From NCBI GenBank assembly GCA_963969365.1, contig OZ017753.1, forward strand, positions 2,108,001 through 2,172,000: a stretch of DNA of 64,000 nt. Direction: 5' to 3'. Made by a program: the position numbers and the translations under genes. The first letter of the stretch is position 1; each line of letters opens with the position of its first letter. Shown here piece by piece: positions 33,360 to 43,252 of the stretch. The stretch comes from Asterochloris sp. CNOR1 (Eukaryota > Chlorophyta > Trebouxiophyceae > Trebouxiales > Trebouxiaceae). A model generated the notes under the pieces. The model saw only the letters and a program-made list of their open reading frames with translations. It had not been told where the DNA came from and did no database searches.

Positions 33360-36300
33360 TTACTCCAGCATCTTGTGGAGCCTGCTGGACCTGCGAAGGA
33401 TGGCATTGCTGATGGTGGAGGGCATGGGAGCGCCGCTTGTGGCTCTGCATGTTACCTTCCTTTTCTTGGTGACCTTCTGGTGAATGGGGTTGTGCACCAT
33501 AGAGGCCTTGCGCATGGCACGCTTGGCCTTTCCTGCGCCGTGCTGGCTGTGCTGGCTAGCTGGGAACACAAAGGGGTCCTGTGATGCAGGCATGGCCTCT
33601 GGCCTGCCTCGCGCCTGCCGGCCTGCTGCATTGGAAGCTCCCGCGCCAAACGAGACTGTGCCCTCTGAGCCTGCATGGAAAAGCGCAGGACACCTCAAAG
33701 TCAGAATTGCGCAGGCAACATTGGTGCAAGTGGCCCAATGCTGTGCGACACCAAGTGCGAATCAGCAGCAGCAAGTCCCCTCTGCTGTGTGAGACCAAGG
33801 GCGAATCAGTGGCAGAGACCAAGCGTCACAAAAATATATCTCTATCTCAAAGCAAAGGCTGATGAAGTGGGTGTCTCTGACATCTCAAGGGCAGGCAGCT
33901 GATGATGACAGTCAGCAGAGCATCAGAGCAGAACCCACCTGGCTGGGTGACTCTGCCGTCCAGGCTGGCGTCCGCCTCATGCCTCATGGGATCCGTTGGC
34001 TGGGCTGGCAGCGCTGCGTGGCTCACCCCCTCAGCAGCAGCTGCACAGCCCCACTGGAAGGCATTGCCCACTGACATGCTGCCGAGCTGCTCAGCCACCT
34101 CCAGCGCTCTCTGGGAGCTGCCTTGGGCGGTCCAGGCCTGCTGCTCAGCGATGCGCTGCGGTGCTGGGGCCGCTGCCAGCTGCAGGTTGAGGGCTTGCAG
34201 TGGGGTCCTCATGGCTGCAGACCCTGCCACCTGCGGTGCACACTAAGGCTGTCCAGCTGTAAGCCCCGTCTTGGCTGGCTTGGCAAGCAGCTGGGGCTGC
34301 GGAGCCCAGCTTGCATGGGGAGGCCTGGCGGTTGCAGGGCAGGGGAAGTAATGCAGAGGCTATGTCAGTGGGTGTGTTACGTCTTGCTGCACGCATGGGG
34401 GTGTTGCATATGTGCTCCAGTGCAGGGGTAGCAGGTTGTGCCCCGCTGTGCATACACTGTTGCTCGGTGTGTGGAGCGCTAGGCGAGGTTTCACCGTGTA
34501 CTTATCCTTGATCCGTCGGTCTGGCACCAGAATCTGGTGTTCCACCAGCTGGTCAATTAGCCTGTAGCGTCAGCATGTGTGCTTGAGACAGAATAAATGC
34601 TTTTGAATTGGGGGCTGCAGCGGTCGAGACCAATGCTACGAATATTTGGCTCTGATGCAAGGCCTGGCTGAAGGGCAGGTCTGAGGACTGTACGTTTGAG
34701 CCAGCAGGGAGAGAGAGACAAGGGTGTGCCTGGCTGCGTGTCTATGCTGCAGGGTAGCTGAAGGCTGGGCATCCCAGTCGGGATTTAGCAGCAGCACCTG
34801 TGCTTTTGCTTGAATTTCCTTTTGGCAAGGCAGCTAGCAGCTGTGCACTGACTGAGACAAGTAGCAAAGCCAGCAATGTCTCAAATTGACTCTCATGATG
34901 GACCATGCTAAATAGTATCTTTGTCGGGTGTGCGTCTGAGCCACGGCAGAGACGAGCACAATGGTCTTGCACCTCAGTGGAGACATGGGCACCCACCTCT
35001 CAAGGTCAGGAATGACAATGTCCACGAAGGTGTATACAAAGGTATCGAAAGTCACCTGTAGGCACAAGCCGCGTCAGGCCTGGGCTGGGCCATGACAATA
35101 GCTAGCATCTGTCCCCTTGAAGTGCAAGCCAGACGGCTGCCTGAGCATGCCAAGGGTGAAACGCAGCACACTCCAGCCCCTTCTGGTGAAGGCTGCACAC
35201 AGTTGGCAAGAGCTAGCCCCACACAAAGGAGCCAAATGCCTGTGATGGGCAGAAAGACTGCAAAGGCTTAATCCCTCAGTGGTGTTCACAGGTGGCAGCT
35301 GAGTGTTGCCAGCGGCTCACCGTCTGGCTGGTTCTCTGCAGGCAGAAGTCCTGTAGTTGCCTGTACTGCTTGCTCTGCAGCTCATCTGCCTGGCCCTGGA
35401 CGCTCTCTGCTCCACCAGTCTCTGGCAAGGGGTCTGCTTCGAGCTCAGCAATGTCAGCTGCACAGCACGGTCAGATGGCAATGCCAGACTGAATTATTGC
35501 AGCAACAGACACCCTGCTGGTGTTGCTGGGGCAAAGCTCAGGTAAAGCAGTATGACTCAGGGGCATGGGAGCATATGGTGTACTGCAAGAACCCCCATCG
35601 ACACAGGCATCTCAGCCTGGGGCCAGGCTTGATGCTGCAGGAGCACAAGTCAGCAGGTTGGTCAGAGATCATGGAATTCACGCAGAAGTTCAGGGCCTCA
35701 TGACAACACCAGACCTAGCTCCGTGCCAAAGATTTGGAGTGCATCACCTGCAATGCGCTCGTGGGGCTTCTGGAGCCTGTCTGACACTGCAGAGCTCTGG
35801 GCTGGCTGGCAGGCTGGCCTAGGGGGGCGCAGTGATGGCTCCGGATCAGGATGGGGCTGGGAGTTGATCTCCATGTCTTCAGGATTGTCCTGCAGGCCAT
35901 GCAGCGCTTGACAGTTGTGTTTCATGCAGGGGACCTGGGAGATGACCAGGCTGGAATGATGTTCACTGGTGGTGCAGCTCCCCAAGTGCTGAGCTGGATT
36001 TTGCCAGCTGCAGCAGACCATGCAGTGCTTGGCTGTGCTTGCTGCAGGGGACCTGGACGGACAGAAGGTGTGTCAAGCGGTCGATAGCATGTGACCTGCA
36101 CTTGAGCTATGCTTTCTGAAGCACAGAAGGCGCAGCAGCGGCTAGCGCTAAGCACTGTCAAGTGAATGGCCTGCCTTCGCTGTGCTTGCTGCTGGGAGCC
36201 TGAGCGGCGCTGCCAGTTCTGTGGTAACTGCTGACAAGGTGGCCACTGGGGCAACAGCTGGGCATTTACCAAGCAGCTGCATGCAGGCCTACCATCTCTG

Positions 36301-39138
36301 ATGGCTTGGTGGTGTCTGGCATGGTGGACAGACCAGCATTCTCGTCCATCACTCCTGCATCCATGCTTTGATCACCTGCAGGCCAAGGCATGCAGCAATG
36401 ATGCCAGTGGTTGGCCCTGCCCACACTCCCTGCTGTCCAGCCAACAGAGCATGACGTGAAAGCTGAAGACTGTGCTGGCCTGTATTGGCGATAGGCTTGC
36501 ACAAGACACCCTGGGCCGACTCACCATCTTTGCAGGGGTCCAAGGCGCTCTTGATGCTTAGAACCACCTCATGATGCTGTGAGTTGACGTTGCCCACAAC
36601 CCTGCAGCACCAGTGGGTCAAGTGTTGCAGTGTTGGGAGCTGAAAACCAGCCCCTGGTGCTGATACGAGAAAGCATGGCTCCAGCTGTGCAGCGTTGTGG
36701 TCGCAGCTCCAGGCAGCAGCCTGGGGCCTTTGGACTTGTGGCTGGAGGCAAGGAGCTGCGCTGCCCCGCCGGCTGCTTGTGGATGTTCCAAAGCATCAGC
36801 CCTTGGTTTCAAGTGGTAGCATTTTCCCAAGAGATGCAGCAAGAGCTTGCATAGAGAAGGGCTGCTGTGTGAAGTGGCTCAGGGGCCCATCCTGTGCAGG
36901 CTCAAAGCAGGGTGGCTCATAGGCATCTGGGGTGTTGTCCAGGTAGCGCAGCTTCATGAAGAGGAAGCGCTGCAGCAACAGCAAAAAAGTGTCCGTGCTC
37001 AGCAAGGTGATTGTTGAATAGAAGGATGCACAATAAATAGTGTATAAGCAAGAGCGAAGGCTGTGTCGATGCTCAAAGCCGCAAATGTGGAACGATCATG
37101 CAGGCAAGCGCTGCATCATGGGCAAGGGCAGGAGCAGAGGTGGTGCCACGGCTGGTACTGTGCACTGCTTGCAGGGATGAGAGCTGTGCAGACCAGTGCT
37201 GCAGCAAGGGCACCGGCAATAGCCTGCAGTTGCCTCCAGGTCAGACAGACATGCTGCAACCTTGAGCGTGCATTGGAGCAGCAGCCCACCTCTGCAGGAA
37301 CCTCATCCAGCGTGGTGCAGATCTGTACCAGCATCCTCAGCAGCTTGCACACCTGCATCAGAGGCATTGCCAGCAGCTGAATTGCTGCAGGGTAGAGGAC
37401 AGCACCGACTGAGCATACCTGGTACTTGACGTTGCTGCTTGAACCCTGCAGGCATAGAACAAGATGCTGGCAGGAGGCTCAGGGCAGGCAGGTCATTCCT
37501 TGGAGCTGATTGGTCCTGTGCTGAGGATGACCATGCCCCACCTGGTCTACATCACCCTTGCTGCTGCCTCTTCCATTGAGACTGATGCCCAACCCCACCT
37601 GCCCATCCTTGGCATAGCAAAATCTGAAGGTGTATTCCTGCAGGTTCAGCAGGCATATCTTGAGCTATCTTGATAATGTGTGCCCTGAAATGAAATGTTG
37701 CCTGACAGGAGCTGACAGCTGCCCTCCGGTCAATGCACAAGATATCTTAAGTCAGATATTCCCCATATTCTGGTGCGCCTGGTCTGTGAGTCGAGCCTCA
37801 CAATTGATCTGAAGACTCGCCTCAAGGAGCTGACTGCCCTCTGGGTCACGCGAGATGCCAAATTGCAGGCTCTCAAGAAACTTCTTCTCCAAGGCATCTG
37901 CCACACCTGCATGGGCCACAACAGCACACGCTACAAATGTTCTCAAGACAGCTGAAGCCTGCTGTGTGCCAGATTGGGGGGAGCATAGGTGTGCTTGACA
38001 GCCACCGCAGTGGATCGGATGCCTGCATAGTCACTGCATTGTGCTGCTGCGCACCGAGGTTGCTGTTAGGAGGTCAACAGGACAGCCCCGCAGTAGTGCT
38101 TGTTTGTGATTTGGAAGCCACAGCAGTGCAGGCATGAATGCAAGCACTGCAAGTTGGAGGTGCGCTGCCCAACACATGATGATTCTCATTTGTTGCCATC
38201 CATCAAATGCAAAACAACATGAATTGCTTTGTCCTTCGTCTGGCAGCACCTTCTTGGACCCAGCTCAAGACTGTCAGTGCCTCCTCAGAAGCCTTGCTCA
38301 GGCTCGCATCCTGCCTGCTGGCCTCCCCCAGCTCTGCTGTAGTGCGTGGAAGCTTCACCTTCATGCCTGCATCCATGTTTGCAAGGATTGTTGCTTGCGC
38401 AACGCTTGTGAGACAGAAACCTGATTGCTGCCTGTCCTTGCAGGCATGAGCTGCCATCCATGAGCAGGGCCATGGTGCAGGTACAAAGTTTGTGGTGTCG
38501 ACAGTATAATGCCTGCCTGCAGGCATGAGCTGCCACCTGATCTGGTGCAGGTACAGGACTTGCGTGGCACACACTTGCCTCCTGTTGCTGCAGGCATGAG
38601 CTGCCGTCATCAAACTCACCGTTTAGGTTTGGAAGTGCAGTGGACTTGAAGAGCTCATCAGGAAATAAATTTCTGCAGAGCTGAGACCGGCTTAGTGATA
38701 GCTTGGCAGGATGTGCTGGTGCCATTGGGTAAACTTGCTGAACATGAACCAGTGCAGATACAGCTTAGCGGGCGCAGCTTACCTCAGAAAGGCCACCTGA
38801 AAGATGGACTGCAGACAACAAGCCAGGTATGGAACGAGTTCAGGGAGGCATTGTAGGTGCAGCAAGCTAGACCATGAGTCCTCACCACATGCAATAGACA
38901 CTGCACCACAGCAAGGGATTCCTTGGGGGTGACTTCGGTGCGCACGGCCTGTGCCTGTGCTGCAGCATTCCTGTGCGCCTGCAGCAGGTGGATCAGCACC
39001 TGGGGTGCGCTCTCCGCCCTGACAGCTGCACTCAAGCTATGCAACTGCACTCGTGTTGCAGATGCTGGGCAGCTGTAGTGTTCAGCAGGGACTGCAAAGT
39101 TGACCAGCTGTAAGGCCAGATCTGCAGTTGCCTACCAT
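33360..39138 (-). CDS. HORMA-domain meiotic chromosome axis protein (HOP1/ASY1/HORMAD type)
   Basis: HORMA proteins of this class load on meiotic chromosome axes and promote inter-homologue recombination. Proposed start ATG 39136-39138, followed at once by an intron. Exons then give VTPKESLAVVQCLLHV (ends 38886), a 14-nt microexon 38783-38796 (VAFLR), 38620-38672 (NLFPDELFKSTALPNLNG) and 38250-38366 (MKVKLP to TVLSWVQEG). Next are 37821-37906 (VADALEKKFLESLQFGIS, GC donor) and 37290-37352 (RMLVQICTTLDEVPAE), then an exon from 36969 (RFLFMKLRYLDNTPDAYEPP) and about 36526-36602 (VGNVNSQHHEVVLSIKSALD). These blocks follow the order of the ASY1/HORMAD1 HORMA domain (TPPDYEPP, VGNVNS...SVLDPC). 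The C-terminal half is acidic and Pro-rich, with a possible winged-helix piece (RLIDQLVEHQILVPDRR, about 34510-34560), a KKRK patch and RRSSRLHKMLE. Several small exons (e.g. 37415-37760) are unresolved. Confidence 0.8.
35890..36060 (-). repeat. 122-bp spaced duplicate in HORMA-gene intron
   Basis: CCATGCAGTGCTTG followed by GCAGGGGACCTGG occurs near 35897-35940 and again near 36018-36055, offset about 120 bp. Confidence 0.65.
38441..38610 (-). repeat. Three-copy tandem repeat in HORMA-gene intron
   Basis: CAGGCATGAGCTGCC begins at 38441, 38520 and 38591 (spacings 79 and 71 bp), between exons 38620-38672 and 38250-38366. On the sense strand each reads GGCAGCTCATGCCTGCA, close in style to the real acceptor region near 38366. 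Confidence 0.8.
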
Positions 39139-39278
39139 GATGATTTGGTCCTCTGTCAGACTAGTGCCAGCGATCCTGCCGCTGTGACTCGATTTTCTCA
39201 ATCACAATGCACAGCCAGTGCCGTCCCCACGCCGCGACAAGGATGTTCCCTCTCAAATGTGACCTATCAATATAGGAC

Positions 39279-41906
39279 TCAAATCTTTGAGGCTTTTGGT
39301 GCAAACACTTTGAGCCATTGAACTTTGCCAGATGAGTCTTTGATGCTATGGCCCCCCACAGCCAGCACCAAGTGCTCTGGATGCATTGCAACAGCGTCTG
39401 CATTTGTGCATCCTGTATTCTCAAATTCCCCTGCTGCCTCGCCTGCAGCGCAGCACATCAGAGTGTCAAACTCTTTGAGCTTGCAACAGCACCAAGCAGT
39501 AAGAGTCATGATCAGCCCTGCTTCGGCTCAAGGCGTCCACTGCAGGCATGCTGGCCCTGGCCACTTCTATTGTGTGCAGGGCCCACCTGTCCTTGTGTAA
39601 TTGAGTTTCACAGTGGGCTCGTCACCCCCAATGGCCAGAATCTTGAGGTCAGGGCTGAATGCCAGGCCAAAAGGGCAGAAGTCGAAATTGACGTGACTGG
39701 CCACATTGAGCATGCTATCGCACTCCCAGACTGCGGCCGTTGAATCAGAGCTGCTGGTGGCAAAGTACCTGCACACCAGCAGCTGCTTCTACGGAAGATT
39801 TCTGAGGAAGCAGCCTGCCACACCACACAAACGCTGGTTGCTGGGAGTAGCCTGGCAGGCGCTGTGCCAGCCAACAGCAAGACACAACCCACCACATGCA
39901 GCAGACGCAGCAGCAACAAGCAGCCTGCTGCAAGCTGCCTTCTGCAGAATGAAATGACGGCGCAGCTCTGTTGATAAGGTGCACCAGTGCCTGCAATCTG
40001 CCACAATCACCACTCTGTGGCGCCTGGTTCATGCTCCAAGGCTAAGTGCCACAGGTATCAAAGGCAAGAACCAGAGCGCAGGTCCTGAGCAAAGCGACAC
40101 GTCAGCTTTTTGGCAGCCAGCAAGGGGATGACTGCTCATAGCTGCTGTCACTTATAGCAGTGGCTGACCTGCCACTCCTGTCCATGATGAGGGTCAGCAC
40201 CCTGTTGTTGTGAGCCTTGATGGGCATCATAACATCAAGATCTGGCCATGACAGTTGCTGCATTCCAGGTACAGGTGTCTGGCTCATGGGCTTGCCAAGG
40301 GCAGTATGGATTGATGCTGCAATCCTAGACTGCACAAGATATGCAAGCAAATTCAACGCTGAAAGGCCCACCTTGATCCAGCCCCCCTGTGCAGCCTGAA
40401 TTACGTATTGGCCACTGGGATGTATGGCAGGCTGATTCAACTGCACATGGGCGAAGCAGACACTGTTGCTAGGTGGACAGGGCCCCAAGCATTGCTGGAA
40501 CTGCGGCCCCATCACAGCTTGAGGTCAAATGCTGACCTATGCAGCAATCAGCCACAGCTCATGCATACCGTAGCCGCATGAGAACGCGAGTTGGATGTGG
40601 GGTGCACTTTGGACAAAATGCTGAGGCGTGCAGTACACGGGGTCTCAGGCCACACACACACAGACCCTGCACATTTCCATGAAAGCAGAGCACCCTGGCC
40701 TACCTCCTCCTGTGATGTCTTCTGCTTCAAAATCTTCTGAGTGCGCATGTCCACAACACTGTTGCAATTATTTTTGCTGGTGACCAGCAGTTGGGTGCCA
40801 TCTGGCATCAGCAGAGAGGCACATTTTGAGGGGAGGCAGTGGAGGCTGCAGGGAACAGCCTGAATTAGTTCGGCTGCCCAGCCCAGAGAGTGCTCTCATC
40901 CCAGCATTGTGAGTGCCCATTGAGGCGTAGCAGGACTGCCTTCCAGACAGGAAGCGCCAAAAATCCACCCATGTCACAGGATTGTTGCTGACATTTGCAT
41001 CTTAGTGCAGCATGTGTGTCACAGGGAGGCACCCATGCTCACCTGGTCCCCAAGACACATAGAAGTTGTTAGAGGTGACGGACACCTTGGCAGATGGCTG
41101 GGGCTGCCGGGTGTCCCACAGCCTGCAGACAGCAGAGCCTTGATGGTCTGCATTGCCCAGAAAGACCCATCGCCTGGAGTCTTCAGCTGCCGGGAACAAG
41201 CTGAACTTCCACGCGCTCTCGGCAATGACAACCACTTGGCATGCTGTGTAGCATGCAGGGTGCACGTGACGTCGTGTTTTGCTCTCTGGTGACAGGTGAG
41301 AAGCGGCTGGCACTGCTGTATGGGGGAACTTGCCTCACAATCTTGTCAGCTGAGGCTGCTGCAAGCTGCTGGGGGACCTTGGGGTGCCAAGACAGGTGGG
41401 CAATCTCGCTGCTGCGGTCATTGAGGGTTGCCTTGGGCTCCTCAGGGGGCACATCGCCGGTGGGGTTGACATGCCACAGCTTGATCTCCCCCTTGGAGTC
41501 GCCTAAAGCCCAGGGCATGGAAGATCAGGGAACAGCTGCCTGCTGGGCATGAAGCAGTGGGCCATTCTCCGGCATTTGGCAGCAAGCAGAGTGCAAGCAT
41601 TGCTTTGCATGTACGTACGGCCCTTGGGCCAGCATGGAACCAGCAGAGACCAGCCAGAGACGCCTGCCATGCTGGGCAGACCTGATGCGAGAATGCTGCC
41701 ATCACGATTCCAGTCTAGGAATGTAACCTGCAGGCAGTACAATGGGAGACTGTCTGCGTAAGTACCGATGTTAACATGAGATCTCTGATCACCCAGCTCA
41801 CCTTGTCTGGCCTGCTGCTGTCTGTCCTGCTTGGCTTCTCCCCATGCTCATGGAGACTTCGGGTCACATGACGTGCAAAGATGTCACTGCTGCCAGTCTG
41901 CACCAT
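39279..41906 (-). CDS. THO complex subunit 3 (THOC3/TEX1), WD40 protein
   Basis: WD40 subunit of the THO/TREX complex, which couples transcription to mRNP assembly and export. Start ATG 41904-41906. Exon 1 (41802-41906) is 35 codons. Then come 41682-41727 (VTFLDWNRDGSILAS), 41334-41502 (DSKGEIKLWHVNP to AAASADKIVR), and an exon opening LWDTRQPQPSAKVSV across a GC-AG intron. Later exons give PDGTQLLVTSKNNCNSVVD, QPAIHPSGQYVIQAAQGGW, KAHNNRVLTLIMDRSG, then RYFATSSSDSTAAVWECDS and GLAFSPDLKILAIGGDEP. The last exon ends HPEHLVLAVGGHSIKDSSG then KVQWLKVFAPKASKI (stop 39279). The order of blades and the closing HPxxxxLAxxxxDxxG...VKLFG-like motif match animal and plant THOC3. All junctions read are in phase and the gene appears complete. 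It shares its upstream region with the divergent rhodanese gene. Confidence 0.85.
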
Positions 41907-42137
41907 ACGCAAGGTTGTGCTGTCTGTCAGACGGTCAACTTGAACAAGTTGACCTGGGCCTCTTGAATGCTGTGCTTGCTTTCCAGCACTGCAAACCTCC
42001 ACAGATCTCCTGAGCTTGTCAACAAAAGTGTAACACATCACTTCTGCTTCAGGCAGGGGCAGAGGACTGTGACAAAGACAGGCGCACACCAGCATTCCAG
42101 ACAAGGGCAGCTACCCCCTGGTAGTGTGCTTATACCA
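41907..42137. promoter_or_regulatory. Shared bidirectional promoter region
   Basis: About 230 bp separate the divergent start codons of the THOC3-like gene (-) and the rhodanese-like gene (+). Any core promoters and both 5' UTRs must lie here. No TATA-like element stands out; the assignment is from gene arrangement. Confidence 0.5.
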
Positions 42138-43057
42138 ATGCAGGCTCATCAAGCTGAGGCATGCTCGGATAAGGTCAAGCTGCTCCAGATGTATGATGAC
42201 TTCAAGGCCAAAGGCTTTCCTGAGGTGACTCATGAGCTTGGATTGTGCAGAAAGCATGGACAAGGCTGCACTCGCTGCCAACACTATGCTCCTCTGGGTG
42301 CAGGTTCAAGACATTGATGTTGAGGGGCTTCAAAAGCGCTTGCAGCAGCCTGGCAGGGTTCTGTTACTGGATGTCCGCACACCAGATGAGCAGGCAGTCT
42401 CTGTGATTGATGGACCTGTGGTTCTCAAGTCAGACTTTGAGGAGAACAGGGAGCAGTATCGGGATGCACAGCTTGTCTCCTACTGGTCAGCAATGTATCA
42501 AATAAGCAAAGCAACGCTCAGTAGTGGCTCTGGGTTGCTGGCTGGTCAAGGAGTGGCTATCTGCTGCAGCACAGTGGGCGCTAGGAGTGGCAAGTATGCC
42601 AAGATGCTAACGTCAGAAGGCTTCAAGGTCCTCAACCTCAAGGGCAGCATTGTTGCCTGGGTAGGGCCAGCCTGCTGCGCTGCAGTGCAGATAGCATCTC
42701 CTTACTGCAGACAGTGGCAATGACTAGCTGGTTGCAGCTGCATTGTCTGCTGCTGCATTTGACAAAGTGACTGCATTGCAAGCAATGGCAGTGACTGCCA
42801 TGGCTGCTCTGCAGACCCAAGCTGGTCTCCCCTTGGTGACCTTGGACAGGAAGGCTACCAAGCAGGTCCATGTTTTTGGCAACACATGGGCACTACAGGG
42901 GAATGAATACACGGCAGTGGCATTCAAGCCTGCCAAGGCAACTTTAGAGGGGATTCGCAGCATCCTTCCTCCCTGGTTGGCCAACAACCTCTTGTCGCTC
43001 CTGGCAGTTGTTGCCGTTATGTTTTCAGTTCTGATCTACAAAGCCGTCCGTCAGTGA
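42138..43057 (+). CDS. Rhodanese-like domain protein with C-terminal membrane anchor
   Basis: Three exons: 42138-42224, 42304-42660 and 42815-43057, all phase 0, about 228 residues. The N-terminal part (LLQMYDDFKAKGFPE) leads to a rhodanese fold: RVLLLDVRTPDEQAVSV, then AICCSTVGARSGKYAKMLT and GFKVLNLKGSIVAW. The third exon continues TQAGLPLVTLDRKATKQVHV, FGNTWALQGNEYTAVAF, and ends in a hydrophobic helix (LLSLLAVVAVMFSVLIY) with a short basic tail, so it is tail-anchored or plastid/ER membrane bound. In related proteins the active loop is CTVGYRSG; here the aligned residue appears to be Ser (STVGARSG, with CC just before), so sulfurtransferase activity is doubtful. Start ATG 42138 gives no obvious transit peptide. 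A TGTAA motif follows at 43106. Confidence 0.8.
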
Positions 43058-43105
43058 CTGCAAGTCTGAACCTGTACCACTGCCGCCTGTCAGTATAAAA
43101 GATGG

Positions 43106-43110
43106 TGTAA
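43106..43110 (+). terminator. Probable polyadenylation signal TGTAA
   Basis: TGTAA 49 nt after the rhodanese stop codon. A TTACA (TGTAA on the minus strand) at 43161-43165 sits about 90 nt past the stop of the convergent CFAP45 gene. Confidence 0.5.
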
Positions 43111-43252
43111 GTTGAGATGCCCCCGCGATGCCTTGCAACAGCCTGCCTTATCAAAAGGCATTACATCGATTTTGAGTCCAGCCCTGCACCTGGCTGCATC
43201 AGGCTGTGCAGAGCTGTTCACAGCCTCTGACTCTGAGCTGCAATGCTGTTGG

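Noticed and set aside
33360-39138. First reading of the gene as THO complex subunit 1 because it neighbours THOC3
   Set aside because: The blocks do not match THOC1; they follow the HORMA domain of ASY1/HORMAD in order.
39121-39138. A 14-nt intron between the HORMA start codon and the adjacent CTGCAG
   Set aside because: Far too short for a spliceosomal intron. A more distant acceptor near 38963 fits instead.
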